From Gammaproteobacteria bacterium (GTDB lineage: Bacteria; Pseudomonadota; Gammaproteobacteria; Acidiferrobacterales; SZUA-150), in contig JAOUNW010000076.1 of assembly GCA_029880755.1 (NCBI GenBank), positions 1 through 9,965 of the forward strand: DNA of 9,965 nucleotides, read 5' to 3'. Positions 1-6,840 of the stretch are shown here, piece by piece (position 1 is the first letter of the stretch; each line of letters begins with the position of its first letter). The notes under the pieces are model-generated. The model was not told the DNA's origin, did no database searches, and worked only from the letters and a program-made list of their open reading frames with translations. The position numbers and the translations under genes are program-made.

Positions 1-47
1 GTTTACCTGAAATCGGCTATCTCTATAATCTGTTATGGGCTATTTAG

Positions 48-1940
48 TCAGTGATTTCCATTGATAATTGGGGGCATAGGACACTCCAGAACCTCCGCAA
101 TCATGCGCAGCAGCTCGGCCTCTCGGGTATGAATATAGCCATTCGCCATGACAGTTTCAGCGCAAGCACCAACTAGTTGGCGTCGTGGACGAAATGCCAA
201 TTTGCGCAGCTCTGACAGAGCATCCTCCAGATCTCCAAGTTTGATAAACTGCTTACCGAGAAGGGCGGCATCTTTGAGTTGCAGAACCTGTGCGCCTTTC
301 ATAAAGGCCTTGTTAATATCTTGCCCTCTCCCCGCTCCGGCATAGGCCAGAAATGATAGTAATAATACACATTCAGGAGTCACCGGTGCCAAGTGAGTGT
401 GCCGTATGCGAGGCGCTTTGTCCGCTTTGTTGCTTAACTGATGCCTCAGAATTGCGTGTACCACATACTCTTCCAGCGTGATTCTTTCATCCAGCTTTAT
501 CAGGGCCTCGACACTATTTAGCAGGCTATTTTTTTGTTCTTGCGTTAGAGCCTTTAGTATCGGTAGCGCGAGATCCAGAATGGGCAAACGGTAACGTTTA
601 TCCAGCTTGTGTATATTCTGCCATACGGACTCAACCTGTTTTACCAGCTCGGCGTAGGCATTCTCTTTAAGCCAGTTAAACTGGGCTTGTGAATGCTTTT
701 GTTCTATTACCATGGCATACACCACTGCCTGCGCACCTTCGCCTGTCTCTAATGTTTTCAGCACAGAGGCGGGAATAGTTTCAAGCAGCGCAGCTGCATA
801 GGCCATATGCAAGGCACTTGGATTACCCACACTCTCCAGTATATGACCAGAATCGACACCCAGGTCTTCCATCCCCAAAAACACATTGTTAATCCTGGAG
901 GGCTCAATCAGGCCCTTGTGCAGCATTTCGGTTTTTTCCCGCTTCGTTCGGACCAGTTTCTCAAACCTTATTCCCGGCTTGATACGTTTAATGCGTTCCT
1001 CCAGGGGTGGATGAGTCGCCATAAAATCGAAAGAAGCAATGCTGCCGACGTTACTGAAAAACATATGGCTGATTTCTTCCGAGTGACGGTTGCGAATTGC
1101 AGGCATATAAGGCAGTAAATAGATCTTGGAAAGAGCGCTCGCGATACCATCCGGGTTGCGAGTGAATTGCACGGCCGACGCATCCGCCAGAAATTCCCGC
1201 TGCCGAGAAACAGCGGATTTAATTAAGTGTGCAAAAAACACACCTGTATATCCCGCTACCGCTAACAACATACCGATAAACACCAGGGCAGGATGCCTGA
1301 CACGTAATAACTGTTTACCACCAGTACCGATGTAGGTAATACCATTCAGGATACCCAATAAACGAACATTGATTTGCATATCACCGTTCAGAACATGGCT
1401 GAACTCGTGGGCAATTACACCCTGAAGTTCCTCGCGGGTCAGCGACTCCAGGGTGCCGCTGGTTACTGCGATAACAGCGCTATTGGGAGAGAAACCGGCG
1501 GCAAAAGCATTAATGGATCGCTGGTTATCCATAATATAAACGGCAGGCGAGGCAATACCTGATGCGATGGCCATCTCATCCACTACATTTAATAATTGGC
1601 GTTCAGAGGCCACTTCGGTATACCGATCCACCCTGCGACCACCCATCATTTCAGCCACCGCCTTGCCACCCGCCGAAATATCGTACAAGCGTTTTATGGT
1701 CCCTGCCGCAATGATCCCCAGGGTTGCTAACGTTGTAAAAACGTAAATGTGTGCACTCACCGCCCCTAAAAGGGATGCGCTCTCCGTAACACCATAATCT
1801 TGAGTTGCGGCGTATAGAGAAAAGGCAAAACCAACGCCAATATTCACTGCCAGAACAATCAGCAAGACGGCGGCAAGAAACAACAACACCAGCCGCGCAG
1901 TCCATTGACGGGCCCGGTGTTGGTGCTCAAAAAAATTCAT
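48..1940 (-). CDS. Membrane M48 (HtpX-type) zinc metalloprotease with long C-terminal extension
   Basis: Predicted inner-membrane zinc endopeptidase of family M48, the family of HtpX, which takes part in quality control of membrane proteins. Hydrophobic segments lie at about residues 15-40 and 60-82, before the catalytic domain. The zinc motif HEFSH is at 178-182 (H178, E179, H182) and the likely third ligand is E249 in the REFLADA stretch; two more hydrophobic segments (about 194-204 and 218-240) separate them. The ATHPPLEERI motif at 308-317, typical of M48, closes the domain. HtpX is usually near 300 residues; this protein is 630. The extra half is soluble and helix-rich, and its end (about 595-625, including ECPMPP) resembles TerB-like modules; that resemblance is a judgement by eye. 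It starts 9 bp after the lemA stop with no good Shine-Dalgarno, so translational coupling to lemA is likely. The natural substrate is unknown. The family assignment is very secure. Confidence 0.93.
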   Translation of the reverse strand: MNFFEHQHRARQWTARLVLLFLAAVLLIVLAVNIGVGFAFSLYAATQDYGVTESASLLGAVSAHIYVFTTLATLGIIAAGTIKRLYDISAGGKAVAEMMGGRRVDRYTEVASERQLLNVVDEMAIASGIASPAVYIMDNQRSINAFAAGFSPNSAVIAVTSGTLESLTREELQGVIAHEFSHVLNGDMQINVRLLGILNGITYIGTGGKQLLRVRHPALVFIGMLLAVAGYTGVFFAHLIKSAVSRQREFLADASAVQFTRNPDGIASALSKIYLLPYMPAIRNRHSEEISHMFFSNVGSIASFDFMATHPPLEERIKRIKPGIRFEKLVRTKREKTEMLHKGLIEPSRINNVFLGMEDLGVDSGHILESVGNPSALHMAYAAALLETIPASVLKTLETGEGAQAVVYAMVIEQKHSQAQFNWLKENAYAELVKQVESVWQNIHKLDKRYRLPILDLALPILKALTQEQKNSLLNSVEALIKLDERITLEEYVVHAILRHQLSNKADKAPRIRHTHLAPVTPECVLLLSFLAYAGAGRGQDINKAFMKGAQVLQLKDAALLGKQFIKLGDLEDALSELRKLAFRPRRQLVGACAETVMANGYIHTREAELLRMIAEVLECPMPPIINGNH

Positions 1941-1949
1941 AAACCGAAA

Positions 1950-2540
1950 CTAAAAGGAAACTTTTACCGCCTGACGCTCAGCCTTGGTTTCACTGGTCCA
2001 CAGGCCTGCCTGTTTAAACGCAAACAAATTGGCGACAAAGTTATTGGGAAATACTTCCATTGCAGTGTTGTAAGACATCACGGAATCATTGTAGGCCTGA
2101 CGCGAAAAGGCAATACGGTTCTCCGTTGTTTTTAGTTCCTCCATGACATCGCGAATGGTCTGATCCGCCTTTAACTCGGGATAACTTTCTGACAAAGCAA
2201 AGAGGCGCCCCAAAATTCCTGACAACGAGGCCTCGGCCTCCATCAGTTGTTGCATGCTCCCCTGGTTTCCCGGGTCACGGGCCGCGTTTTTTCTGGCGGA
2301 CTCGGCATTTCCCCTCGCTTTGATGACTGCTTCCAGAGTCTCCCGCTCGTGCTTCATATACCCTTTGGCAGTCTCCACCAGATTGGGGATCAAGTCATAC
2401 CTCCGCTTGAGCTGGACATCGATTTGAGAGAAAGCGTTTTTAAACTGGTTTTTGAGACGAATCAGATTATTGAAGATGGCAATGAAGTAAAATATTAGAA
2501 CCAGAAATCCACCGATAAAAATATAAGTTATGGTATTCAT
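1950..2540 (-). CDS. lemA: LemA family protein
   Basis: LemA-family membrane protein of 196 residues. It has one N-terminal transmembrane segment (about 5-23) followed by a long helical, charged domain. The family hallmark QIDVQLKRRYDLIPNLVETAKGY lies at about 39-61. The reading frame can be extended upstream to a GTG at 2556-2558, but the ATG at 2538-2540 is chosen because AAGGAG sits 5 bases before it and the GTG extension would consist of that very ribosome-binding site. LemA proteins are often encoded beside M48/HtpX-like proteases or TPM-domain proteins; their biochemical function is not settled. Here the downstream neighbour is an M48 protease separated by 9 bp, so the two probably form one operon and may act as a membrane complex (inference). 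I saw no clear promoter upstream. Confidence 0.95.
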   Translation of the reverse strand: MNTITYIFIGGFLVLIFYFIAIFNNLIRLKNQFKNAFSQIDVQLKRRYDLIPNLVETAKGYMKHERETLEAVIKARGNAESARKNAARDPGNQGSMQQLMEAEASLSGILGRLFALSESYPELKADQTIRDVMEELKTTENRIAFSRQAYNDSVMSYNTAMEVFPNNFVANLFAFKQAGLWTSETKAERQAVKVSF

Positions 2541-2545
2541 GGGTG

Positions 2546-2551
2546 CTCCTT
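2546..2551 (-). promoter_or_regulatory. Ribosome-binding site that fixes the lemA start
   Basis: On the minus strand AAGGAG lies 5 bases before the ATG at 2538-2540. It falls inside the reading frame if the upstream GTG were used, so it argues for the ATG as start. Confidence 0.8.
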
Positions 2552-2696
2552 TACTCACATCAAATGGTAACAGCGTACGAACGTTATGTTGCTAGTTTAG
2601 CAGTTATAACCGTCAGGTTTGCTCGACGATTTTTTGGTCAGAAGTCGCGCAAATTTTCCTAAATAACAATACCTTAATAAGCACAAGAATCCTTTC

Positions 2697-2705
2697 TGCT
2701 ATACT
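2697..2705 (+). promoter_or_regulatory. Extended -10 promoter for the small ORF
   Basis: The sequence TGCTATACT matches the extended -10 form (TGnTATAAT with one mismatch; TG at 2697-2698, hexamer 2700-2705). No good -35 hexamer is found 16-18 bp upstream, which is acceptable for extended -10 promoters. Initiation would fall near 2712 and leave a leader of about 50 bases before the ATG at 2761. This is a pattern match only. Confidence 0.5.
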
Positions 2706-2745
2706 TTGAATTGGTGGGCTTATTTCTCCTTAACCTGCATTTAAC

Positions 2746-2751
2746 AGGAGG
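2746..2751 (+). promoter_or_regulatory. Strong Shine-Dalgarno of the small ORF, possibly masked
   Basis: AGGAGG lies 9 bases before the ATG at 2761, a near-ideal site. Its bases can pair with CTCCT at 2726-2730, or as CAGG (2745-2748) with CCTG at 2734-2737. Both pairings would hide part of the site. Whether either forms in RNA is unknown. Confidence 0.75.
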
Positions 2752-2760
2752 GACTAGGCG

Positions 2761-2991
2761 ATGATTATCATTAAAGTACTACAGTTCGATGCTGGCGCCA
2801 AAGAATATAAACGAGTCTCCGAGACTCATTCCGCGCCTGACCTTGGGATTGTTATGGGCCTGTTCACCGACTCGGGTAAAGAGGGAATGGATTATCAATA
2901 CCTGGTATCTGACGGTAACAGGGGCGAACCAATGGTTACTTACTATGCAAACCAGCCTGATCTGGCAAGCAAGCTTCCGACAGTATCTTAG
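2761..2991 (+). CDS. Small hypothetical protein, 76 residues
   Basis: I do not recognise this protein. It is a small acidic-to-neutral soluble polypeptide with no signal peptide, membrane segment or cysteine. The N-terminus MIIIKVLQFD looks like a beta strand; the rest is mixed, with glycine- and aspartate-rich turns such as GKEGMDY and SDGNRGEP. The gene is supported by a strong ribosome-binding site (AGGAGG, 9-base spacing), an extended -10 promoter 55 bp upstream and a strong terminator 38 bp after the stop, so it forms a complete monocistronic unit. A second plus-strand frame overlapping it (from 2789) lacks such signals and is treated as a shadow. The gene is divergent from lemA and convergent with groL; nothing in the context assigns a role. 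I am fairly sure it is translated and know nothing about its function. Confidence 0.75.
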   Translation: MIIIKVLQFDAGAKEYKRVSETHSAPDLGIVMGLFTDSGKEGMDYQYLVSDGNRGEPMVTYYANQPDLASKLPTVS

Positions 2992-3029
2992 ATTTAGCCG
3001 CTTCGATCCTGGAAAATATACGCTTTACA

Positions 3030-3066
3030 AAACAAAACCCCCGCCTTTTGAGCGGGGGTTTTGTTT
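3030..3066. terminator. Bidirectional Rho-independent terminator
   Basis: A perfect 15-bp inverted repeat has arms at 3030-3044 and 3052-3066 and a 7-base loop (CTTTTGA). The stem has a CCCCCGC/GCGGGGG core next to the loop and an outer A/T-rich part, so each strand reads G-rich stem then a T-rich tract (TTTTGTTT). It sits 38 bp after the stop of the small plus-strand ORF and 25 bp after the stop of groL on the minus strand, so it can end both convergent transcripts. Confidence 0.93.
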
Positions 3067-3091
3067 AGCTCTTACCTAAAAGAGGGTTGGC

Positions 3092-4735
3092 TTACATCAT
3101 GCCGCCCATTCCACCCATGCCGCCCATATCAGGCATTGCCGGAGCAGATTTTTCGTCTTGCGGTGCTTCCGCCACCATAGCTTCGGTAGTGATCATTAAG
3201 CCAGCAATGGACGCAGCGTGCTGCAGTGCAGTACGAGTAACCTTGGTTGGATCGAGAATACCCATTTGCAACATGTCACCGTATTCACCGCTGCCGGCGT
3301 TGTAGCCAAAGCTGCCCTTGCCTTCCGAAACCTTATGAAAAACTACAGAAGGCTCCTCACCTGCATTAGCAACTATCTGACGTAAAGGCTCTTCCATGGC
3401 GCGAGTCGCAATCTGGATACCGACATCCTGGTCATGGTTATCGCCCTTGGTTTTCTTGACTGCTGCCAGTGTGCGCACCAGGGCTACACCACCACCCGGC
3501 ACCACGCCTTCTTCAACGGCGGCGCGGGTTGCATGCAGCGCATCTTCCACGCGGGCCTTCTTTTCTTTCATTTCCACTTCGGTAGCGGCACCCACCTTGA
3601 TTACTGCTACGCCGCCGGCCAGCTTGGCCACACGTTCCTGCATTTTTTCCTTGTCGTAATCAGAAGTGGCTTCTTCGATTTGAGTGCGAATCTGTTTGAC
3701 TCGTGCCTCGATCTCGCTCTTCTGGCCGGCACCATCAATAATGGTGCTGTTTTCCTTGCTGATCTGAATGCGCTTGGCCTGGCCCAACATGTCAATGGTT
3801 GCGCTTTCCAACTTCATGCCCACTTCATCCGAAATCACCTGGCCGCCAGTAAGAACAGCGATGTCCTGCAACATGGCCTTGCGGCGATCACCGAATCCGG
3901 GTGCTTTGACAGCAGCGACTTTCAAAATACCGCGAATGTTATTTACCACTAAAGTTGCCAATGCCTCGCCTTCGATATCTTCGGCAATAATCATTAGCGG
4001 ACGGCTGGTCTTGGCGACGCTTTCCAGTACCGGCAAGAGTTCACGGATATTGGAGACCTTCTTGTCATGAATCAGGATGTATGGGCTTTCCAGATCGGCG
4101 CTCATGGTGTCCTGATTGGTAACAAAGTAAGGAGACAAATAACCGCGGTCAAACTGCATACCTTCTACGATATCCAGTTCATTTTCCAGACCGGAACCCT
4201 CTTCAACGGTAATGACGCCTTCCTTGCCGACCTTCTCCATGGCTTCAGCGATAACACTGCCAATGGATTCATCGGAGTTGGCAGAAATAGTACCAACCTG
4301 GGCGATTTCTTTGTGGTCAGAGCAAGGCTTGGACAACTTTTTCAACTCTTCCACAGCACAGGCAACCGCCTTGTCGATACCACGTTTGAGATCCATGGGG
4401 TTCATGCCTGCAGCCACTGACTTAAGACCTTCACGCAAAATGGCCTGAGCCAGAACCGTAGCAGTTGTGGTGCCATCACCCGCCACATCTGACGTCTTGG
4501 AAGCCACTTCCTTTACCATTTGAGCACCCATGTTTTCGTATCGGTCTTTTAGTTCGATTTCCTTGGCTACCGATACACCGTCTTTGGTGACAGTCGGTGC
4601 ACCAAAAGACTTCTCCAACACAACGTTGCGGCCTTTTGGCCCCAGGGTGACTTTTACGGCATTTGCCAGGATATTAACGCCTTCCATCATGCGCTTGCGG
4701 GCGCTATCCGAAAATTTAACTTCTTTTGCTGCCAT
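3092..4735 (-). CDS. groL: Chaperonin GroEL (Cpn60)
   Basis: The 547-residue large chaperonin subunit forms the double-ring ATP-driven folding chamber in the cytoplasm together with GroES. The whole length is standard. The N-terminus is MAAKEVKFSDSARKRM; the nucleotide-binding loop GDGTTT is at 86-91 with catalytic-region D87; the VVPGGGVAL stretch is present; the protein ends in the usual GGM repeat tail (DMGGMGGMGGMM). There is no truncation or frameshift. The start is preceded by a purine-rich AGAGAGGA on the minus strand. It is transcribed after groS with a 57-bp gap, the normal bacterial order, and shares the CIRCE-containing promoter upstream of groS. It ends just before the shared terminator. 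Confidence 0.99.
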   Translation of the reverse strand: MAAKEVKFSDSARKRMMEGVNILANAVKVTLGPKGRNVVLEKSFGAPTVTKDGVSVAKEIELKDRYENMGAQMVKEVASKTSDVAGDGTTTATVLAQAILREGLKSVAAGMNPMDLKRGIDKAVACAVEELKKLSKPCSDHKEIAQVGTISANSDESIGSVIAEAMEKVGKEGVITVEEGSGLENELDIVEGMQFDRGYLSPYFVTNQDTMSADLESPYILIHDKKVSNIRELLPVLESVAKTSRPLMIIAEDIEGEALATLVVNNIRGILKVAAVKAPGFGDRRKAMLQDIAVLTGGQVISDEVGMKLESATIDMLGQAKRIQISKENSTIIDGAGQKSEIEARVKQIRTQIEEATSDYDKEKMQERVAKLAGGVAVIKVGAATEVEMKEKKARVEDALHATRAAVEEGVVPGGGVALVRTLAAVKKTKGDNHDQDVGIQIATRAMEEPLRQIVANAGEEPSVVFHKVSEGKGSFGYNAGSGEYGDMLQMGILDPTKVTRTALQHAASIAGLMITTEAMVAEAPQDEKSAPAMPDMGGMGGMGGMM

Positions 4736-4792
4736 GATTATTTCCTCTCTTAACTTATCCGTTACATTCTCAATCTATTGTGATGTCTGACC

Positions 4793-5086
4793 TTAGGCGG
4801 CCTCAACAACACCCATAATGTCTTCTTCGCGCATTACCAGCAGTTCTTCATCACCGACTTTGACTTCGGTACCGGAATACTTGCCGAACAACACCCGGTC
4901 ACCGACTTTGACATCCAGGGGACGAATGTCACCGTTTTCTGTGATCTTGCCTTTACCCACGGCGGTGACTTCGCCCTGGATAGGTTTTTCTTTGGCTGAA
5001 TCAGGAATCACGATACCGCCGGGGCTCATTTTCTCTTCTTCCAAACGGCGCACAATAACGCGGTCGTGAAGGGGACGAATATTCAT
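4793..5086 (-). CDS. groS: Co-chaperonin GroES (Cpn10)
   Basis: The 97-residue heptameric lid of the GroEL chamber. It starts MNIRPLHDRVIVRR. The mobile loop that docks on GroEL is visible at about 17-33, with the hydrophobic contact tripeptide IVI at 25-27 inside GGIVIP. The length and C-terminus (EEDIMGVVEAA) are usual for the family. The start is well supported: TAAGGAG lies 7 bases before the ATG. It is first in the groS-groL operon. Upstream are about 130 bp of leader, a CIRCE operator and a sigma70-like promoter, so repression by HrcA is expected. Confidence 0.99.
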   Translation of the reverse strand: MNIRPLHDRVIVRRLEEEKMSPGGIVIPDSAKEKPIQGEVTAVGKGKITENGDIRPLDVKVGDRVLFGKYSGTEVKVGDEELLVMREEDIMGVVEAA

Positions 5087-5215
5087 TTTGCTTCTCCTTA
5101 CCTAATCAAAATATATGTAAACCAGAGGGACTCAACTTATGGAGACTGCCTTATGGGATATCAAGCATCCTAAACGGCTGTATTTCAGCTATTTTTTTAG
5201 CTCAATTCGCCGTTG

Positions 5216-5242
5216 TTAGCACTCTCCATTAATGAGTGCTAA
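5216..5242. promoter_or_regulatory. CIRCE operator (HrcA binding site)
   Basis: The left arm TTAGCACTC at 5216-5224 and right arm GAGTGCTAA at 5234-5242 are exact reverse complements separated by 9 bases (5225-5233). This is a perfect match to the CIRCE consensus recognised by the heat-shock repressor HrcA. It lies between fxsA and groS, immediately downstream of the -10 of the groS promoter and over the expected start of transcription, the normal position for repression of groESL. Confidence 0.97.
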
Positions 5243-5269
5243 TGATAATGGCCGATGCAGTGATGTCAA
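5242..5269 (-). promoter_or_regulatory. Sigma70-type promoter of groS-groL
   Basis: On the minus strand a perfect -35 TTGACA (5264-5269) is followed after 16 bp by TATCAT (5242-5247), one mismatch from TATAAT. The -10 touches the CIRCE operator. The -35 lies 4 bp after the fxsA stop codon. Expected initiation is near 5235, giving a leader of about 150 bases. I saw no obvious sigma32-type promoter in its place. Confidence 0.8.
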
Positions 5270-5273
5270 GGGG

Positions 5274-5705
5274 CTAAGAGTCATCCTTATGCCGCCATTG
5301 TCCTTCCAGTGGGGGCCGATGCTGAGGGGATGGGCGGGCAGCCGCCACAAAACCATTCTGTAGAAAATGCAGGATGATCCAGCGCCGAAGCCCTGGCACT
5401 AAAAGCAGAAAACCAAGGGAGTCCGTCACAAATCCAGGGGTTAACAACAAAGCACCGGCCAGAAACAGGGCCATGGCCTCACACATTTCAATAGCCGGTA
5501 TTTCCCCACGACCCAAGAGGTTCTGGATACGCGAAAAGGTCGCCAGCCCCTGGGTTCTCACCAACACAGCGCCCATCAAGGCAGTCGCCACAACCAGGAT
5601 AATGGTCCAGCCGGCACCAATGATCCCGCCAACCTTAATCAAGACAACAATCTCAATGAGAGGGATGGCCAAAAACAGGGCAAACAAAAGAGGAAGTGAG
5701 CGCAT
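5274..5705 (-). CDS. fxsA: FxsA family inner-membrane protein
   Basis: A 143-residue FxsA-type membrane protein. Hydrophobic segments lie at about 5-23, 26-47 and 76-104. The family hallmark, LLLTPGFVTDSLGFLLLVPGLR at about 86-107, is clear, as is the early IPLIEIVVLIKVG stretch (14-26). The C-terminal tail (about 120-143) is polar and probably cytoplasmic. E. coli FxsA is known from suppression of F-plasmid exclusion of phage T7; its normal role is not established. The fxsA gene is frequently found next to groES, as here. The ATG at 5703-5705 gives the right N-terminus, but no good Shine-Dalgarno precedes it and no clear promoter was found upstream. The stop codon nearly abuts the groS promoter, so read-through into groS-groL is possible. 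Confidence 0.93.
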   Translation of the reverse strand: MRSLPLLFALFLAIPLIEIVVLIKVGGIIGAGWTIILVVATALMGAVLVRTQGLATFSRIQNLLGRGEIPAIEMCEAMALFLAGALLLTPGFVTDSLGFLLLVPGLRRWIILHFLQNGFVAAARPSPQHRPPLEGQWRHKDDS

Positions 5706-6012
5706 ATTTATCGAGTATTTCTATGGTCTATTCAAAATTAGGGGTATACAGATGTTTAGTTACATGGGGACATATTAACGGTTTCCAACAACCAAATAAC
5801 TCTTAGGCCGGTAGCAGACGATTATGCTGGAAATATTCCAAACTCTGGTCGGCAGACAATAATCATTTCCTGCCACGTTACTGAATTGCCTTCCCTGTTC
5901 CGCTAAAAACCGGTAGATTCGCTAAATGACGATACTTTTGCGACGAAGCCTACCCCAACAATAGCCACCCACCGTTCTAGAGCTACTAGCCAGTTAACTA
6001 AATTTGATCATC
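5706..6012. other. Intergenic region between fxsA and the export operon
   Basis: About 300 bp between divergently transcribed fxsA (minus) and the export permease (plus). It must hold promoters for both, but I find no convincing -35/-10 pair on either strand. Only very short ORFs (about 12 codons, without ribosome-binding sites) occur. A sequence resembling the ops element of RfaH-controlled polysaccharide operons is present at 5808-5819 (weak match). No tRNA or strong hairpin was seen. Confidence 0.6.
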
Positions 6013-6840
6013 ATGAGTAACAGCTTTATTAGGACCCTAAACGCCCCCGCCATAATTCGTCCTCTCTGGGTACACCGTCATCTCATCGGACAAATGGCAA
6101 AACGCGAGGTAATCGGGCGTTATCGAGGATCGATGCTTGGTCTATTTTGGTCACTTGTCAATCCGGTTTTTATGTTAAGTATATATACAGTTATATTTGG
6201 ATCTGTTTTTCGGATGCGCTGGAGCCAGGGAAGCGGTCATCAATCGGAGTTCATTGCCATTCTATTTACAGGCCTCATTATTCATGGTTTGTTCTCGGAA
6301 GTTATCACCCGGGCAACCCGACTGATAGCTGGCAGCCCCAACCTTGTAACAAAAGTTGTATTTCCCTTAGAGATATTGCCTGCTATTACTATAGGCGCCG
6401 CACTTTTTCATACGCTCGTTAGCATGCTAATTTTAATGGCATACAATTTCATTTTAACCGGCCAAATCCCTATTACTGTCTTACTACTCCCAATCGTATT
6501 ATTGCCCTTTCTGATTCTGCTGCTTGGCATCGCATTACTTCTTAGCTCTTTCGGAGTTTATTTTAGAGACCTATCCCAAACAGCCGGCATGCTCTCAAGT
6601 GCATTACTATTTTTGAGTCCTATATTTTACCCAATAACCGCTATTCCGGAAAATTATCAACATTATCTTTTTTTAAATCCACTGACGTTTATCATTATAG
6701 AAATGCGTAACATATTGTTGTGGGGAAATTTACCTGACTGGCAAGGTTTACTTATCTACTCCATAGCTGCCCTGACCTTTTGGTTTCTTGGCTGGGCATG
6801 GTTCCAAAAAACAAGAAAAGGTTTTGCAGATGTCCTCTGA
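6013..6840 (+). CDS. ABC-2 type polysaccharide export permease (Wzm type)
   Basis: Inner-membrane permease of an ATP-driven exporter for lipid-linked polysaccharide (O-antigen, capsule or teichoic-acid type; TagG/KpsM/Wzm family). At 275 residues it has the family length. The conserved amphipathic N-terminal region KREVIGRYRGSMLGLFWSLV (30-49) leads into the first membrane segment; about six hydrophobic segments can be placed near 44-66, 81-98, 120-145, 151-178, 190-207 and 247-263. NLVTKVVFPLEILP (110-123) is another family signature. The frame opens at a TTG at 6004, but ATG at 6013 is preferred; neither has a clear Shine-Dalgarno. The gene overlaps the following ATPase gene by 11 bp, so the two are translated together. 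The polysaccharide cannot be told from this protein. Confidence 0.93.
   Translation: MSNSFIRTLNAPAIIRPLWVHRHLIGQMAKREVIGRYRGSMLGLFWSLVNPVFMLSIYTVIFGSVFRMRWSQGSGHQSEFIAILFTGLIIHGLFSEVITRATRLIAGSPNLVTKVVFPLEILPAITIGAALFHTLVSMLILMAYNFILTGQIPITVLLLPIVLLPFLILLLGIALLLSSFGVYFRDLSQTAGMLSSALLFLSPIFYPITAIPENYQHYLFLNPLTFIIIEMRNILLWGNLPDWQGLLIYSIAALTFWFLGWAWFQKTRKGFADVL

Noticed and set aside
1..47. Left edge after the M48 stop
   Set aside because: Only 47 bp; no terminator hairpin or gene end can be supported.
2789..3079. Second plus-strand frame overlapping the small 76-codon gene
   Set aside because: It lacks a Shine-Dalgarno and runs through the terminator hairpin; the frame at 2761 has all the signals.
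3434..3952. Plus-strand open frame of 172 codons inside groL
   Set aside because: GroEL on the minus strand is certain over its full length. The antisense frame is low in information and is explained by groL codon bias.
5177..5202. Small inverted repeats in the groS leader (AGCTA/TAGCT around a T run; GCTG/CAGC)
   Set aside because: Stems are only 4-5 bp and mutually exclusive; they could be chance, and no riboswitch or thermometer pattern is recognisable.
5374..5778. Plus-strand open frame of 134 codons opposite fxsA
   Set aside because: It is antisense to a well-supported FxsA protein, has no family features and no ribosome-binding site; it is a shadow frame.
5824..5964. Two 12-codon ORFs in the fxsA-permease gap
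   Set aside because: No ribosome-binding sites and no reason to expect leader peptides here.
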